DNA from: Planomonospora parontospora
Lineage (GTDB): Bacteria; Actinomycetota; Actinomycetes; Streptosporangiales; Streptosporangiaceae
NCBI GenBank assembly: GCA_014647935.1
Contig: BMQD01000038.1
Coordinates: forward strand, 1-39,826
Direction: 5' to 3'
Length of the DNA stretch: 39,826 bases
Under the pieces are notes generated by a model, which saw nothing but the letters and a program-made list of their open reading frames with translations, searched no databases and was not told where the DNA came from. Of the stretch, positions 1 to 10,770 are shown piece by piece. The first letter of the stretch is position 1; each line of letters begins with the position of its first letter. A program made the translations under genes and the position numbers.

Positions 1-1
1 C

Positions 2-1191
<1,190 letters not shown>

Positions 1192-1354
1192 GGTTTTTCT
1201 CCTTGATTGTCCCTTTTGTTCCTTTCGTTGGAGGGCCATACCACTGTCGGCCGGAGAGAAACCTCTCCGGCCGGAGGATCATCGGGTGGAGGATCGTCGG
1301 GCGGCGAGCCGGCGCCGGGAGACGCCGGTCGGCGAGGGGCGGTGCCGCCCCGGG

Positions 1355-1954
1355 TCAGGGCGCGTCGAAGCGGATGGCCCGGAGCAGGTCGGCCGCGGGG
1401 CGGTCCAGGATCGTGACGCTCGCCGCCGGGGGGAGGGCGCCGGTCCGGGCCCGCGCGACCAGCGTCCGCCAGCGGCGGCAGTGCCGGGCGAAGAGCGGTC
1501 CGGCCACCACCCGCCCCCGGGTGACCTGCCCCTCGCGGGCGGTCTTCGGCTCGACGTCGAGCATGACCAGGTGCAGCCCGGTGCCGTTCAGGCGGGCGAT
1601 CCAGGCCAGGCCGTACAGGATGTGCGGCCAGGTGCCCCGGCTGTGCGCGACGACGGCGTGACCGGCGAGCAGGGCGCGGACGATGCGGGCCATGTGGGTG
1701 GTGTGCACGACGGGGGTGCGCAGGCGCACAGGCAGCGACGAGAGGCGGGGCGCCCACCAGGCGCGGGACTGGCGCGAGTCGATGACCTGCGCGCCTCCCG
1801 CCGTCACGGGCCCCGTCTCGTCGCCGCGCAGGCCGTACAGCCGGTCCAGCAGGGTGCTCTTGCCCGCGCCGGGCAGGCCGGTGAGCAGCACCAGGGAACC
1901 CGCCGGATAGGCCAGGTCCCGGACGGACGGGGGACAGGCCGGGGTGGCGGCCAT
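1355..1954 (-). CDS. P-loop NTPase (zeta-toxin/AAA-like kinase fold)
   Basis: The protein of 199 residues has a clear Walker A motif, GLPGAGKST, at residues 26-34 and is otherwise Arg- and Ala-rich. A GAGGT Shine-Dalgarno sequence 7 bases upstream supports the ATG at 1954 over the one at 1996. Size and motif layout resemble small AAA_33/zeta-toxin-like or adenylyl-sulfate-kinase-like NTPases that phosphorylate small molecules. No antitoxin-like partner gene is adjacent, so a toxin role is not supported. It is transcribed toward the PRC-barrel gene with a 163-bp gap and is probably monocistronic. The substrate is unknown. Confidence 0.75.
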   Translation of the reverse strand: MAATPACPPSVRDLAYPAGSLVLLTGLPGAGKSTLLDRLYGLRGDETGPVTAGGAQVIDSRQSRAWWAPRLSSLPVRLRTPVVHTTHMARIVRALLAGHAVVAHSRGTWPHILYGLAWIARLNGTGLHLVMLDVEPKTAREGQVTRGRVVAGPLFARHCRRWRTLVARARTGALPPAASVTILDRPAADLLRAIRFDAP

Positions 1955-2114
1955 CGCGTGCACCTCGCAGGGGGTCGGGAGACGTCCTCCCATCATGCGT
2001 GCCTGGGCGCGCCCGTGTGCGGGTAAACGGCCGGAGACCTCTGCGGACGTGCGGTGCCGGGCGTCCGGCGCCGGGTCGCAGGCCCGCAGAGGCCGCCGGG
2101 GCGCCGCCCACGGG

Positions 2115-2930
2115 TCACGGCTTGCGGGCGACGACGCCGAACTGGGCCACTTCGGAGGGGGCCTCGCCGAGGTCGGCGAACTCGGGACGCCAGCGCGAGC
2201 ACGACACGATGCCGGGCTCCAGCACCTCGAGGCCGTCGAGGAAGCCGGCGATCTCCCGGCTGCCGCGGGCGGTGATCGGCGGGGTGGCGTGCTCGTTCCA
2301 GAACCGCATGGCCTCGGCGTTGGCCTCCCCGCCCAGCTCCAGGGTGGGATGGGTGAGCACCAGGTGGCTGCCGGAGGGCACGGCGTCCATCAGCCGCCGC
2401 ACGATCCCCCGGGCCTCCCCGGTGTCGAGGATGAAATTGAGGAGCCCCAGCAGCATGACCGCCACCGGCCGGTCGAAGTCCAGCGTCCCGGCGGCGGCCT
2501 TCAGGATCGCGCCGGTGTCCCGCGCGTCGGCGTCGACGTAGTCGGTGGCGCCCTCGGGTGTGCTGGTGAGCAGGGCCCGGGCGTGCACCAGCACCATCGG
2601 GTCGTTGTCGACGTAGACGATCCGCGCGTCCGGCGCCACCCGCTGCGCCACCTCGTGGGTGTTGTCGACGGTGGGCAGCCCGGTGCCGATGTCGAGGAAC
2701 TGGCGGATGCCCGCCTCGCCCGCCAGATGGCGGACCGCCCGGCCCAGGAACGCCCGGTCGGCGCGCGCGACGTGCACGATGCCGGGGAACATGCCGAAGA
2801 CCCGTTCGCCGACCTCGCGGTCGGCGGGGTAGTGGTCCTTGCCGCCCAGCCAGTAGTTCCACACCCGGGCGTTGTGCGCGACGCCGGGGTTCAGCCCGCT
2901 CGGCTCGATGGGGGTCCGCTCGTCCTCCAC
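2115..2930 (-). CDS. DUF574 S-adenosylmethionine-dependent methyltransferase family protein
   Basis: The 271-residue protein starts at GTG 2930, preceded closely by GAGGAGGG. Residues about 11-40 carry the family signature N-x-ARVWNYWLGGKDHY-x-ADRE. FLDIGTG (78-84) is SAM-binding motif I and YVDNDP (106-111) is the acidic ribose-binding loop. Length and sequence fit the actinobacterial PF04672 (DUF574) family, which has a Rossmann methyltransferase fold; targets are unknown and several members may be regulatory. It is divergent from an XRE-DUF5753 regulator across 177 bp that includes an AT-rich patch, an arrangement often seen for this family in actinomycetes. Local regulation by that neighbour is an inference. 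Confidence 0.9.
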   Translation of the reverse strand: MEDERTPIEPSGLNPGVAHNARVWNYWLGGKDHYPADREVGERVFGMFPGIVHVARADRAFLGRAVRHLAGEAGIRQFLDIGTGLPTVDNTHEVAQRVAPDARIVYVDNDPMVLVHARALLTSTPEGATDYVDADARDTGAILKAAAGTLDFDRPVAVMLLGLLNFILDTGEARGIVRRLMDAVPSGSHLVLTHPTLELGGEANAEAMRFWNEHATPPITARGSREIAGFLDGLEVLEPGIVSCSRWRPEFADLGEAPSEVAQFGVVARKP

Positions 2931-3107
2931 ACGCCCTCCTCGGCGTCCGCGTCTCCGTCGATCATGATGATGATAGTGAATTGTCTGCTTATGGGGCCCG
3001 GCTCGCGCTGCTCGTCCCGATCCTGCGCGGTACGGCTGACGCGGCCGTGCAGGCGTGGAAAACTTGACCCGGCCGGATGGGGCGGTTTTGCCGTGGAGGG
3101 AGCGGGC
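2931..3107. promoter_or_regulatory. Divergent promoter region between methyltransferase and XRE regulator
   Basis: This 177-bp spacer separates two divergent starts. It contains a short AT-rich patch (about 2963-2995, including an ATGATGATGATAGTGAA-like run) that stands out in the GC-rich surroundings and is the most likely location of promoter elements. I cannot assign -35/-10 boxes with confidence. Confidence 0.45.
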
Positions 3108-4025
3108 TTGCGTACAGTTCCGTCGGTAGGCGACCACACCGAGGACCACGCCTCCGATCTCGGGCAGGCGGGTCCCACGGTCCTGCGGATGCTGGTGGGC
3201 GCGCACCTGCGCCGCCTCCGCACGGCGTGCGGGATCACCCGCGAGGAGGCGGGGAGGGCGATCCGGGCCTCCGACTCCAAGATCAGCAGGCTGGAGCTGG
3301 GCCGCACCGGGTTCAAGCAGCGGGACGTGGCCGACCTGCTCACCCTCTACGGCGTCACCGAGGAGGCCGAGCGCGAGACCCTGCTCGCGCTGGCGGTGCG
3401 GGCCGGAGCGCCGGGCTGGTGGCACGAGTACGGCGACGCGGTCCCCCACTGGTTCGACGCCTACCTCGACCTGGAGCAGGCCGCCTGCGTCATCCGCACC
3501 TACCAGCTCCAGTTCGTCCCCGGCCTGCTGCAGACCGAGGACTACGCCCGCGCGGTGATCGCCTCCTCAGCCCGGGACGCCTCCCCGGAGGGGATCGAAC
3601 GCCGGGTCGCGCTGCGGATGCGGCGGCAGCGGCTGCTGCACCGACCCGATCCGCCCAGGTTCTGGGCGGTCATCGACGAGGTGGCGCTGCGCCGTCTGAT
3701 CGGGGGACGCGCGACGATGCGCGCCCAGATCGAGCGGCTCATCGAGCTCGCCGAGCTGCCCCACGTCACCATCCAGATCATGCCGTTCGGCGCCATCGGC
3801 CACGCCGAGACCGCCGGGCCGATCACCGTCCTGCGCTTCCCCGAGGGCGAACTGCCCGACGTGGTCTACCTGGAGCAGCTCTCCGGCGCCGTCTACCTGG
3901 ACAAGGAGGCCGACACCGCGCGCTACCGGTACGTCATGAACCGGCTGAGCGTGGAAGCCGGGCAGCCGTCCGAGACGGCCGAGATCCTGCACCGGATCCT
4001 CGCGGAGACCGGCCAGACCGGCTGA
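3108..4025 (+). CDS. XRE-family helix-turn-helix regulator with DUF5753 domain
   Basis: The TTG at 3108 is the chosen start because GGAGGG lies 7 bases upstream; it gives 305 residues. Residues about 35-90 form an XRE HTH (LGAHLRRLRTACGITREEAG then SKISRLELGRTGF). The rest is the DUF5753 domain, with typical landmarks such as FVPGLLQTEDYARAV, the E-R-R-V-A-LRMRRQ helix, IQIMPFG and VVYLEQ. These proteins are widespread in streptomycetes and relatives and usually act with a small DUF397 partner; no DUF397 gene is adjacent here. Known members (for example the BldB/AbaA/WhiJ-like sets) influence development and secondary metabolism, so a regulatory role is expected, but its targets are unknown. 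Confidence 0.9.
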   Translation: MRTVPSVGDHTEDHASDLGQAGPTVLRMLVGAHLRRLRTACGITREEAGRAIRASDSKISRLELGRTGFKQRDVADLLTLYGVTEEAERETLLALAVRAGAPGWWHEYGDAVPHWFDAYLDLEQAACVIRTYQLQFVPGLLQTEDYARAVIASSARDASPEGIERRVALRMRRQRLLHRPDPPRFWAVIDEVALRRLIGGRATMRAQIERLIELAELPHVTIQIMPFGAIGHAETAGPITVLRFPEGELPDVVYLEQLSGAVYLDKEADTARYRYVMNRLSVEAGQPSETAEILHRILAETGQTG

Positions 4026-4175
4026 GCCCGCCGCCGTCGAGAGCCCGGCCCCGCCGGTTCCGTGCGGCGGGCCGTACCCGCCGCGCTCGCCGCGACCCGG
4101 CCGCGGGCCCGCCGGAGCCCGGCGGCCTGCGTGGAGTGTCCCTTTCCGCGGGGAGTTGGGCTATGGTCGGAGGCG

Positions 4176-4544
4176 ATGAGGGAACCGCGGTGGGGCACAC
4201 GCAGGCCCACTGCCGTAGCGGCCGTGGTGGGCCTCGTCTTCGTGGTCCTCTTCTTCGCGGTCGCCCCCTCCTCCTGGTCCACCGGCCGGCGGTCCGCCGA
4301 CGCCGGGACCAGCCTGCAGATCCCCCACACCGGCGGGACGCACCAGTCGACCGCCCCGAGGGTGCTGGCGGGCGGTGCCGAGCACCTGCCCACGCCGGGA
4401 CAGCTGCGTTCCCTGCCCGCCGTGGGAGAACCCGCCGCGCTCCTCGTCCTGCTGCCGCTCACCCTGCTGGGCGCGGGCCCGGTGACGGGTTCCCGGCGCT
4501 GCGCCCGCCGGGTCGTCACCCCGCGCAGCCCACCGCTGCCCTAG
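4176..4544 (+). CDS. Small two-helix membrane protein, unknown
   Basis: The 122-residue reading frame begins at ATG 4176; GGAGG is present but only 2 bases away, so the true start could differ (GTG at 4131 is an alternative). Residues 12-30 are a strong membrane helix and residues 87-101 a second hydrophobic stretch. The loop between is Gly/Ser/Thr/Pro-rich and probably extracytoplasmic; the tail is basic (RRCARR), which fits both ends inside the cell. I do not recognise the family. Codon use is typical of its neighbours, which supports a real gene. Confidence 0.6.
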   Translation: MREPRWGTRRPTAVAAVVGLVFVVLFFAVAPSSWSTGRRSADAGTSLQIPHTGGTHQSTAPRVLAGGAEHLPTPGQLRSLPAVGEPAALLVLLPLTLLGAGPVTGSRRCARRVVTPRSPPLP

Positions 4545-4723
4545 CGTTCTCCGTCCTTTCCCGGACCTCCGCCGAGCCCGCCGCACGCGGCCTCGACGGG
4601 GGTCTCCCGGCTGTGCGTCCCGCGCGGTTCCGCGCGTCCGCCGCCGGCCGGGACCGGATCCCACGGTGACGGGCCGCGACCGGCCCGAGCCGTCAGCGAA
4701 CCATGCAAGGAGTCGGTGTCGTC

Positions 4724-5083
4724 ATGGGTGACATCAGATCGGCGAGCAGGCTGCTGGGCGAGTACCAGCGGCACACCGCGCAGTTGGAGGAACTGCGCGC
4801 GCTCCTGCACGAGCGGCTCACCGCCGCGCGGGAGGAGTGGAGGGCCCTCACCGAGGGCGGGCGCGAGCCGGAGCGGCCCGCCGGGGACGGGCCGGTCCCG
4901 CTGGCCTGGGGGCGCGCCGAGCGCGCAAGGACGGCCGTCGCCGAGATCGAGGCGGCGATCGAGCGGCTGGACTTCGGGGTCTACGGCACCTGCGGCCGAT
5001 GCGGGACGTTCATCGCGCTGGAGCGGTTGCGGAGCGTCCCGCACACCCGCCGCTGCGCCGCCTGCGACGACGGGAGGAAGTGA
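4724..5083 (+). CDS. DksA/TraR-type C4 zinc-finger protein (first of a pair)
   Basis: The 119-residue protein has an N-terminal alpha-helical hairpin (residues about 10-85, many Glu/Arg) followed by a C4 zinc finger: C90 and C93 (CGRC), then C111 and C114 (CAAC). This matches the DksA/TraR layout, in which the coiled coil enters the RNA-polymerase secondary channel and the finger contacts the rim. AAGGAG at 4707-4712 fits the ATG at 4724 (11-base spacing). Actinobacteria commonly carry short members of this family annotated as TraR/DksA zinc-finger or RbpA-unrelated proteins with unproven effects on transcription. It is followed after one base by a second, related gene. Confidence 0.85.
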   Translation: MGDIRSASRLLGEYQRHTAQLEELRALLHERLTAAREEWRALTEGGREPERPAGDGPVPLAWGRAERARTAVAEIEAAIERLDFGVYGTCGRCGTFIALERLRSVPHTRRCAACDDGRK

Positions 5084-5084
5084 G

Positions 5085-5417
5085 ATGACCGTCGGGACCC
5101 ACCTCAGCAGCGTCCAGCTCGGCACGATCCGGGAGGAACTGGAGGAGCAGCTGTTCCGGTGGAACAAGCGGCTGGCCGAACTGGAGGCGGCGGTGAACGG
5201 CGACGCGGTGGAGGTGTCGGAGAAGGCGGAGCTGCTCGCCGACATCGTCTCCGCGGAGCGGAACGCCGCCGTGGTGCGCGACGCCCTGGCGGGGATCACC
5301 GGGCTGACCTACGGCCGATGCGACGGCTGCGGTTCCGCGATCCCCTACGAGCGGCTGAAGGCCAGGCCGCTGGCGCGGCTGTGCGTGCAGTGCCAGCGCA
5401 GCCACGAGACCCGCTGA
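5085..5417 (+). CDS. DksA/TraR-type C4 zinc-finger protein (second of a pair)
   Basis: This 110-residue protein has the same plan as the gene before it: a helical N-terminal part (residues 10-70) and a C4 finger with C79/C82 (CDGC) and C100/C103 (CVQC), joined by IPYERLKARPLARL. GGGAGG lies just upstream and the ATG begins one base after the previous stop, so the two genes are almost certainly co-transcribed and co-translated. The sequences of the pair are diverged outside the finger, suggesting distinct jobs rather than a recent duplication. A role in stress-dependent transcription control is inferred from the family only. Confidence 0.87.
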   Translation: MTVGTHLSSVQLGTIREELEEQLFRWNKRLAELEAAVNGDAVEVSEKAELLADIVSAERNAAVVRDALAGITGLTYGRCDGCGSAIPYERLKARPLARLCVQCQRSHETR

Positions 5418-5426
5418 ACCGCTGAA

Positions 5427-5456
5427 CCGGCGTCACCGCGGCCGCGGTGACGCCGG
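5427..5456. terminator. 30-bp perfect palindrome, probable bidirectional terminator
   Basis: Two 15-base arms (5427-5441 and 5442-5456) are exact reverse complements with no unpaired centre. It sits between the convergent zinc-finger operon and the zwf-edd-glk-eda operon, 10 bp after the stop of the former. No U-tract follows, as is usual in actinomycetes. A protein-binding site is a less likely alternative. Confidence 0.7.
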
Positions 5457-5482
5457 AGACGGAGATGGCCCCCGGCCGCCGG

Positions 5483-6103
5483 TCAGGCGGCCGGGCGGAG
5501 CGCGGCGGCCTCGGCGGCGAGCTTCTCGATCCGGGCGTAGTCGCCCGAGGCGAGGGCGTCGGCCGGGGTGAGCCAGGTCCCGCCCACGCAGCCGACGTTC
5601 GGCAGCGCGAGGTAGTCGGGAGCCGTCGCGAGCTTGATCCCGCCCGTCGGGCAGAAGCGCACGTCGGGCAGGGGACCGCCCAGCGACTTCAGGTACGGCA
5701 GGCCGCCCGCGGCCTCGGCCGGGAAGAACTTCATCTCGGTCAGCCCGCGCTCGGCCAGCGTCATCACCTCCGACGCGGTCGCGACGCCGGGCAGGAACGG
5801 CACGCCGCTGCCCTCCATGGCGTCCACCAGCGCGGCCGTGCTGCCCGGGCTGACCAGGAACTTCGATCCGGCCTCCACCGAGGCGGCGACGTCACGCGCG
5901 GTCCTGACGGTCCCCGCGCCGATCACGGCCTCGGGCACCTCGGCGGCGATCCGCCTGATCGCCTCCAGCGCGGCGGGGGTGCGGAGGGTGACCTCGATGA
6001 CCGGCAGGCCGCCCGACACCAGGGCGCGGGCCAGGGGCACCGCGGTCTCCAGGTCGTCGATCACGACGACCGGGACGACCGGGGCGATGTCGAGCAGACT
6101 CAT
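5483..6103 (-). CDS. eda: 2-dehydro-3-deoxyphosphogluconate (KDPG) aldolase
   Basis: The enzyme cleaves KDPG to pyruvate and glyceraldehyde 3-phosphate, the second step of the Entner-Doudoroff pathway, in the cytoplasm. The 206-residue length is standard for this TIM-barrel trimer. E37 in VIEVTLRT and the Schiff-base lysine K125 in [11 protein letters not shown] are both present, as are the phosphate-binding GAGTV and PTGGI loops. Its ATG overlaps the glk stop by 4 bases (ATGA), so it is the last gene of a coupled operon with zwf, edd and glk. Some homologues also cleave 2-keto-4-hydroxyglutarate, but the operon context argues for KDPG. Confidence 0.97.
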   Translation of the reverse strand: MSLLDIAPVVPVVVIDDLETAVPLARALVSGGLPVIEVTLRTPAALEAIRRIAAEVPEAVIGAGTVRTARDVAASVEAGSKFLVSPGSTAALVDAMEGSGVPFLPGVATASEVMTLAERGLTEMKFFPAEAAGGLPYLKSLGGPLPDVRFCPTGGIKLATAPDYLALPNVGCVGGTWLTPADALASGDYARIEKLAAEAAALRPAA

Positions 6104-7065
6104 GCGTACTCCAGGTTGGACGTGTTCGCCAGGCGCTGGGCCAGCCAGGCCGCCGCGCCGGTGAGGGCGGGCTGCGGAGCCACGATCAGCGTGGTGGCGA
6201 TGGCGGACAGGTAGTCGTCAAGGGTCGGGGTGGCCTCGAACCTGCGGCGGAAGTCGCTGGCCAGGACCCGGTCCACGATACGGGGCAGCACGCCGCCGCC
6301 GAGATAGACGCCGCCGCGGGCGCCCAGCGTCAGCGCGACGTTCCCGGCGAAGGTGCCGAGCAGGCCGCAGAAGACGTCGACCGTCTCCGCGCAGAGGGAG
6401 TCGTCGAGCCGGTCCACGATGTCGGCGGGGGCCAGGCGCGGCGCGTCCACACCGCGCACCAGCGCCAGGGCGCGGTGCAGCCGGGTCAGGCCCGGTCCCG
6501 ACAGCAGGTGCTCGGCCACCACGTGGCGGGCCCCCTCGGAGTGCAGCGCCCGGACGATCTCGCGGTCCCGCTCGTCCAGGACCGGCACGGTCACGTGCCC
6601 GCCCTCACCGGGCAGGGGGATCCACCCCTCCGCCGCGGGCACCAGACCCGCGACGCCGAGGCCCGTCCCCGGGCCGAGCACCGCCTTGACCCCGCGCGAC
6701 GGCTCGGGGCCGCCGAAGGAGACCAGGTCGTCGCCGGCCAGGTGCGGCAGCGACGCGGCCAGCGCCTCGAAGTCGTTGAGCAGCTCGACGTGCGGGATCC
6801 CCAGATCTCGCACCGAACCCGACCACCCGGCGTTGGTCAGCCGGTAGCGGTCGCCGTCCACCGGCCCCGCGATCGCCAGACAGGCCGCTCCCGGCCGAAC
6901 TCCGCCCGCATGGTCTGCGAGATAGGCGGCTACGGCTTCGGGGAGCCCGTCGTGGTCCCGGCCGGCCAGCACGGCCACCGACTCCGGCCGGCCACCGGGC
7001 TCGGTGACCAGCCCGAACCGGGCGTTGGTGCCGCCGATGTCGGCGACGAGCCAGGGGTGGCTCAT
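6100..7065 (-). CDS. glk: Glucokinase, Glk (PF02685) type
   Basis: The 321-residue protein phosphorylates glucose to glucose 6-phosphate with ATP. It shows [14 protein letters not shown] near the N-terminus (phosphate-1 loop), LLNDFEALA with the catalytic aspartate, the GPGTGLGVA loop and LPGEGGHV. This is the Glk family best known from Proteobacteria and cyanobacteria, not the ROK-type glucokinase that most actinobacteria use; no CxCGxxGC zinc motif is present. The ATG overlaps the edd stop by 4 bases and its own stop overlaps eda. The operon therefore feeds glucose straight into the Entner-Doudoroff route. The distribution suggests the operon, or this gene, was acquired by transfer. Confidence 0.95.
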   Translation of the reverse strand: MSHPWLVADIGGTNARFGLVTEPGGRPESVAVLAGRDHDGLPEAVAAYLADHAGGVRPGAACLAIAGPVDGDRYRLTNAGWSGSVRDLGIPHVELLNDFEALAASLPHLAGDDLVSFGGPEPSRGVKAVLGPGTGLGVAGLVPAAEGWIPLPGEGGHVTVPVLDERDREIVRALHSEGARHVVAEHLLSGPGLTRLHRALALVRGVDAPRLAPADIVDRLDDSLCAETVDVFCGLLGTFAGNVALTLGARGGVYLGGGVLPRIVDRVLASDFRRRFEATPTLDDYLSAIATTLIVAPQPALTGAAAWLAQRLANTSNLEYA

Positions 7066-9068
7066 GCGTCCCCTCCGTCGGACGGGACGGCCTTCCCGGC
7101 GTCCTCGGCGCCCCCGGTGTCGGTGTTCCCGGCGTTCCCGGCGTTCCCGGCGTTCCCGGCGTCCGCGGCGTTCACGGTGGCCGGGGCCGATCCGGCGTCC
7201 GAGGCGCCCCCGCCGGAACGGGCGGCGCTCTCGGCGCGGCCGTTGAGGGCGAAGATGCCCGCGCCGCGCTCGGCGGGGCCCGCCGCGGCGCGGAAGGCGG
7301 CGAACAGCTCGCGGCCGGTGCCGACCCACTGGGCGTCGGTCAGCGGGGCGCCCTGCGGGGTGCGGGCGGCCAGCTCCTCGGCCGGCACCAGCAGTTCCAG
7401 GGTGCCCGCCGTGGAGTCGAGGCGGATCGGGTCGCCCTCCTGGACCAGCGCGATCGGACCGCCGTGGGCGGCCTCGGGCGACAGGTGGATGGCGGCCGGG
7501 ACCTTGCCCGACGCGCCCGACATGCGGCCGTCGGTGACGATCGCCACCCGCTGGCCGCGGTCCAGCAGGACCGACAGCGGCGGGGTGAGCTTGTGCAGCT
7601 CGGGCATGCCGTTCGCGCTCGGGCCCTGGTAGCGGATGACCGCCACGAAGTCCTGCCCGTCCAGTTCGCCCGCCTCGAAGGCGCGCAGCAGCTCCAGCTG
7701 GTCGTCGAAGACCTTCGCCGGGGCCTCGACCACCAGGTGCTCGGGCTTGACGGCCGAGACCTTGATGACCGCGCGGCCCAGGTTGCCGTCGAGCATGAGG
7801 GTGCCGCCGTCGGGCGAGAAGGGGTCGCTCACCGGCCGCAGCACGTCCAGGTCGCCGCTGCCCTCGGTGCGCTCGGTCCAGACCAGCTCGCCGTCCTTCA
7901 GCTCGGCCGCGGAGCGGTAGTGGTCGAGTCCGTGCCCGGCGACGGTCAGCACGTCGCGGTGGAGCAGCCCGGCGTCGAGCAGGTCGCCGATGAGCACCTG
8001 CATGCCGCCCGCGGCCTGGAAGTGGTTCACGTCCGCCTGGCCGTTGGGGTACATCCGGGTCAGCAGCGGCACGGCCTTCGACAGCGCGGCCAGGTCGTCC
8101 CAGAGCAGCTCGATCCCGGCCGCCGCCGCGATGGCGACGATGTGCATGGTGTGGTTGGTCGAGCCGCCGGTGGCCAGCAGCGCCACGCAGGCGTTGACGA
8201 TCGCCTTCTCGTCGACGACCTTCCCGACCGGGGTGTACTCGTCGCCGTGCGCGGTGATCTCCACCGCCCGCCGGCCCGCCGCCTTCGTCAGGGCCTCGCG
8301 CAGCTCCGTGCGCGGGTTGACGAACGTCGCGCCCGGCAGGTGCAGGCCCATGACCTCGATCATGACCTGGTTGGAGTTGGCGGTGCCGTAGAACGTGCAG
8401 GTGCCGGGGGAGTGGTAGGACTGCGACTCGGCGTCCAGCAGCTCGTCCTTGCCGACCTTGCCCTCGGCGAACAGCTGCCGGGTGCGGGCCTTGACCTTGT
8501 TGGGCAGGCCGGAGGTCATCGGCCCGGCGGGCACGAACACCGCGGGCAGGTGGCCGAAGTGCAGCGCGCCGATCAGCAGGCCGGGCACGATCTTGTCGCA
8601 GACGCCCAGCATGAGCGTGGAGTCGAACATGTCGTGGGAGAGCGCGATCGCGGTGGCCATCGCGATGACCTCGCGGCTGTAGAGCGAGAGCTCCATGCCG
8701 GGACGGCCCTGCGTGATGCCGTCGCACATCGCGGGGACCCCGCCGGCGAACTGGGCGACGCCGCCCGCCGTACGGACGGCGTCCTTGAGGACCGCCGGGT
8801 AGGTCTCGTACGGCTGGTGCGCCGAGAGCATGTCGTTGTAGCTCGACACGATCGCCACGCCGGGCCTGACGCTCGCGCGCAGGGCCGGCTTGTCGATCCC
8901 GGCGGCGGCGAAGCCGTGGGCGAGGTTGGCGCAGCCCAGGCTGGAGCGGGCGGGGCCCCGCCCGCGGGCGGCCTCGGCCTCGGCCTCCAGACGCGCCAGG
9001 TAGGCGCCGCGGCTGGCGCGGCTGCGCTCGATCAGGCGGTCGGTGACCTCTTGGACGACGCGGTTCAT
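7062..9068 (-). CDS. edd: Phosphogluconate dehydratase
   Basis: Edd dehydrates 6-phosphogluconate to KDPG using an Fe-S cluster. The 668-residue protein from ATG 9068 (GGAGGAGG 4 bases upstream) aligns with the family start ([17 protein letters not shown]). Cluster-ligand cysteines are expected in the [25 protein letters not shown] and [14 protein letters not shown] segments; [15 protein letters not shown] is a further IlvD/Edd signature. An alternative GTG at 9146 overlaps the zwf stop by 4 bases and has GAGGAGG 7 bases upstream, which would add 26 Thr/Asp/Pro-rich residues. The C-terminus carries an unusual low-complexity tail of about 45 residues with GNA repeats, beyond the usual 600-620-residue length. 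Confidence 0.96.
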   Translation of the reverse strand: MNRVVQEVTDRLIERSRASRGAYLARLEAEAEAARGRGPARSSLGCANLAHGFAAAGIDKPALRASVRPGVAIVSSYNDMLSAHQPYETYPAVLKDAVRTAGGVAQFAGGVPAMCDGITQGRPGMELSLYSREVIAMATAIALSHDMFDSTLMLGVCDKIVPGLLIGALHFGHLPAVFVPAGPMTSGLPNKVKARTRQLFAEGKVGKDELLDAESQSYHSPGTCTFYGTANSNQVMIEVMGLHLPGATFVNPRTELREALTKAAGRRAVEITAHGDEYTPVGKVVDEKAIVNACVALLATGGSTNHTMHIVAIAAAAGIELLWDDLAALSKAVPLLTRMYPNGQADVNHFQAAGGMQVLIGDLLDAGLLHRDVLTVAGHGLDHYRSAAELKDGELVWTERTEGSGDLDVLRPVSDPFSPDGGTLMLDGNLGRAVIKVSAVKPEHLVVEAPAKVFDDQLELLRAFEAGELDGQDFVAVIRYQGPSANGMPELHKLTPPLSVLLDRGQRVAIVTDGRMSGASGKVPAAIHLSPEAAHGGPIALVQEGDPIRLDSTAGTLELLVPAEELAARTPQGAPLTDAQWVGTGRELFAAFRAAAGPAERGAGIFALNGRAESAARSGGGASDAGSAPATVNAADAGNAGNAGNAGNTDTGGAEDAGKAVPSDGGDA
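7125..7160. repeat. 9-bp tandem repeat, 4 copies, in the edd 3' end
   Basis: Four exact copies of GTTCCCGGC (plus-strand view) encode the GNA triplets of the edd C-terminal tail; a degenerate fifth follows. The length, a multiple of three, keeps the frame, and the tail lies outside the conserved fold. Confidence 0.9.
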
Positions 9069-9102
9069 CCGGCCTCCTCCATCGGTGTGGGTGTCGGTTC
9101 GC

Positions 9103-9129
9103 TCGGTCGGGTCGGTCGGGTCGGTCGGG
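9103..9129. repeat. 9-bp tandem repeat, 3 copies, between zwf and edd
   Basis: Three copies of TCGGTCGGG lie in the 74-bp gap between zwf and the ATG of edd. If edd starts at GTG 9146 they encode part of a Thr-Asp-Pro stretch; otherwise they are untranslated. Nothing else is seen in this gap apart from the edd ribosome-binding site. Confidence 0.8.
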
Positions 9130-9142
9130 GCGGAGCCGTCGT

Positions 9143-10627
<1,485 letters not shown>

Positions 10628-10770
10628 GAGGGAGCTCCGTGGTGATCTTCCGGTTTGAGGATAGATCGGACACTAGCCGGGTCTTGTGCTTTACACAAGC
10701 GGAGTTTTGTCATCTGAGATGAGAAAGTCCGAACCTTTCATTTCCAAAAGGGGTGTGGTTCACTTGGCCG
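10628..10770. promoter_or_regulatory. Divergent control region of zwf operon and ROK regulator, with inverted repeats
   Basis: The spacer is AT-richer than its flanks. Three inverted repeats are visible: CTTGTG-5-CACAAG at 10683-10699, TCATC-3-GATGA at 10710-10722 and GAAAG-7-CTTTC at 10723-10739. They are plausible operators for the divergent ROK protein and overlap where both promoters should be. Assignment of the sites to that protein is inference. Confidence 0.55.

Noticed and set aside
1355-1954. Zeta-type toxin of a toxin-antitoxin pair
   Set aside because: Walker A and size fit, but there is no small antitoxin gene next to it on either side.
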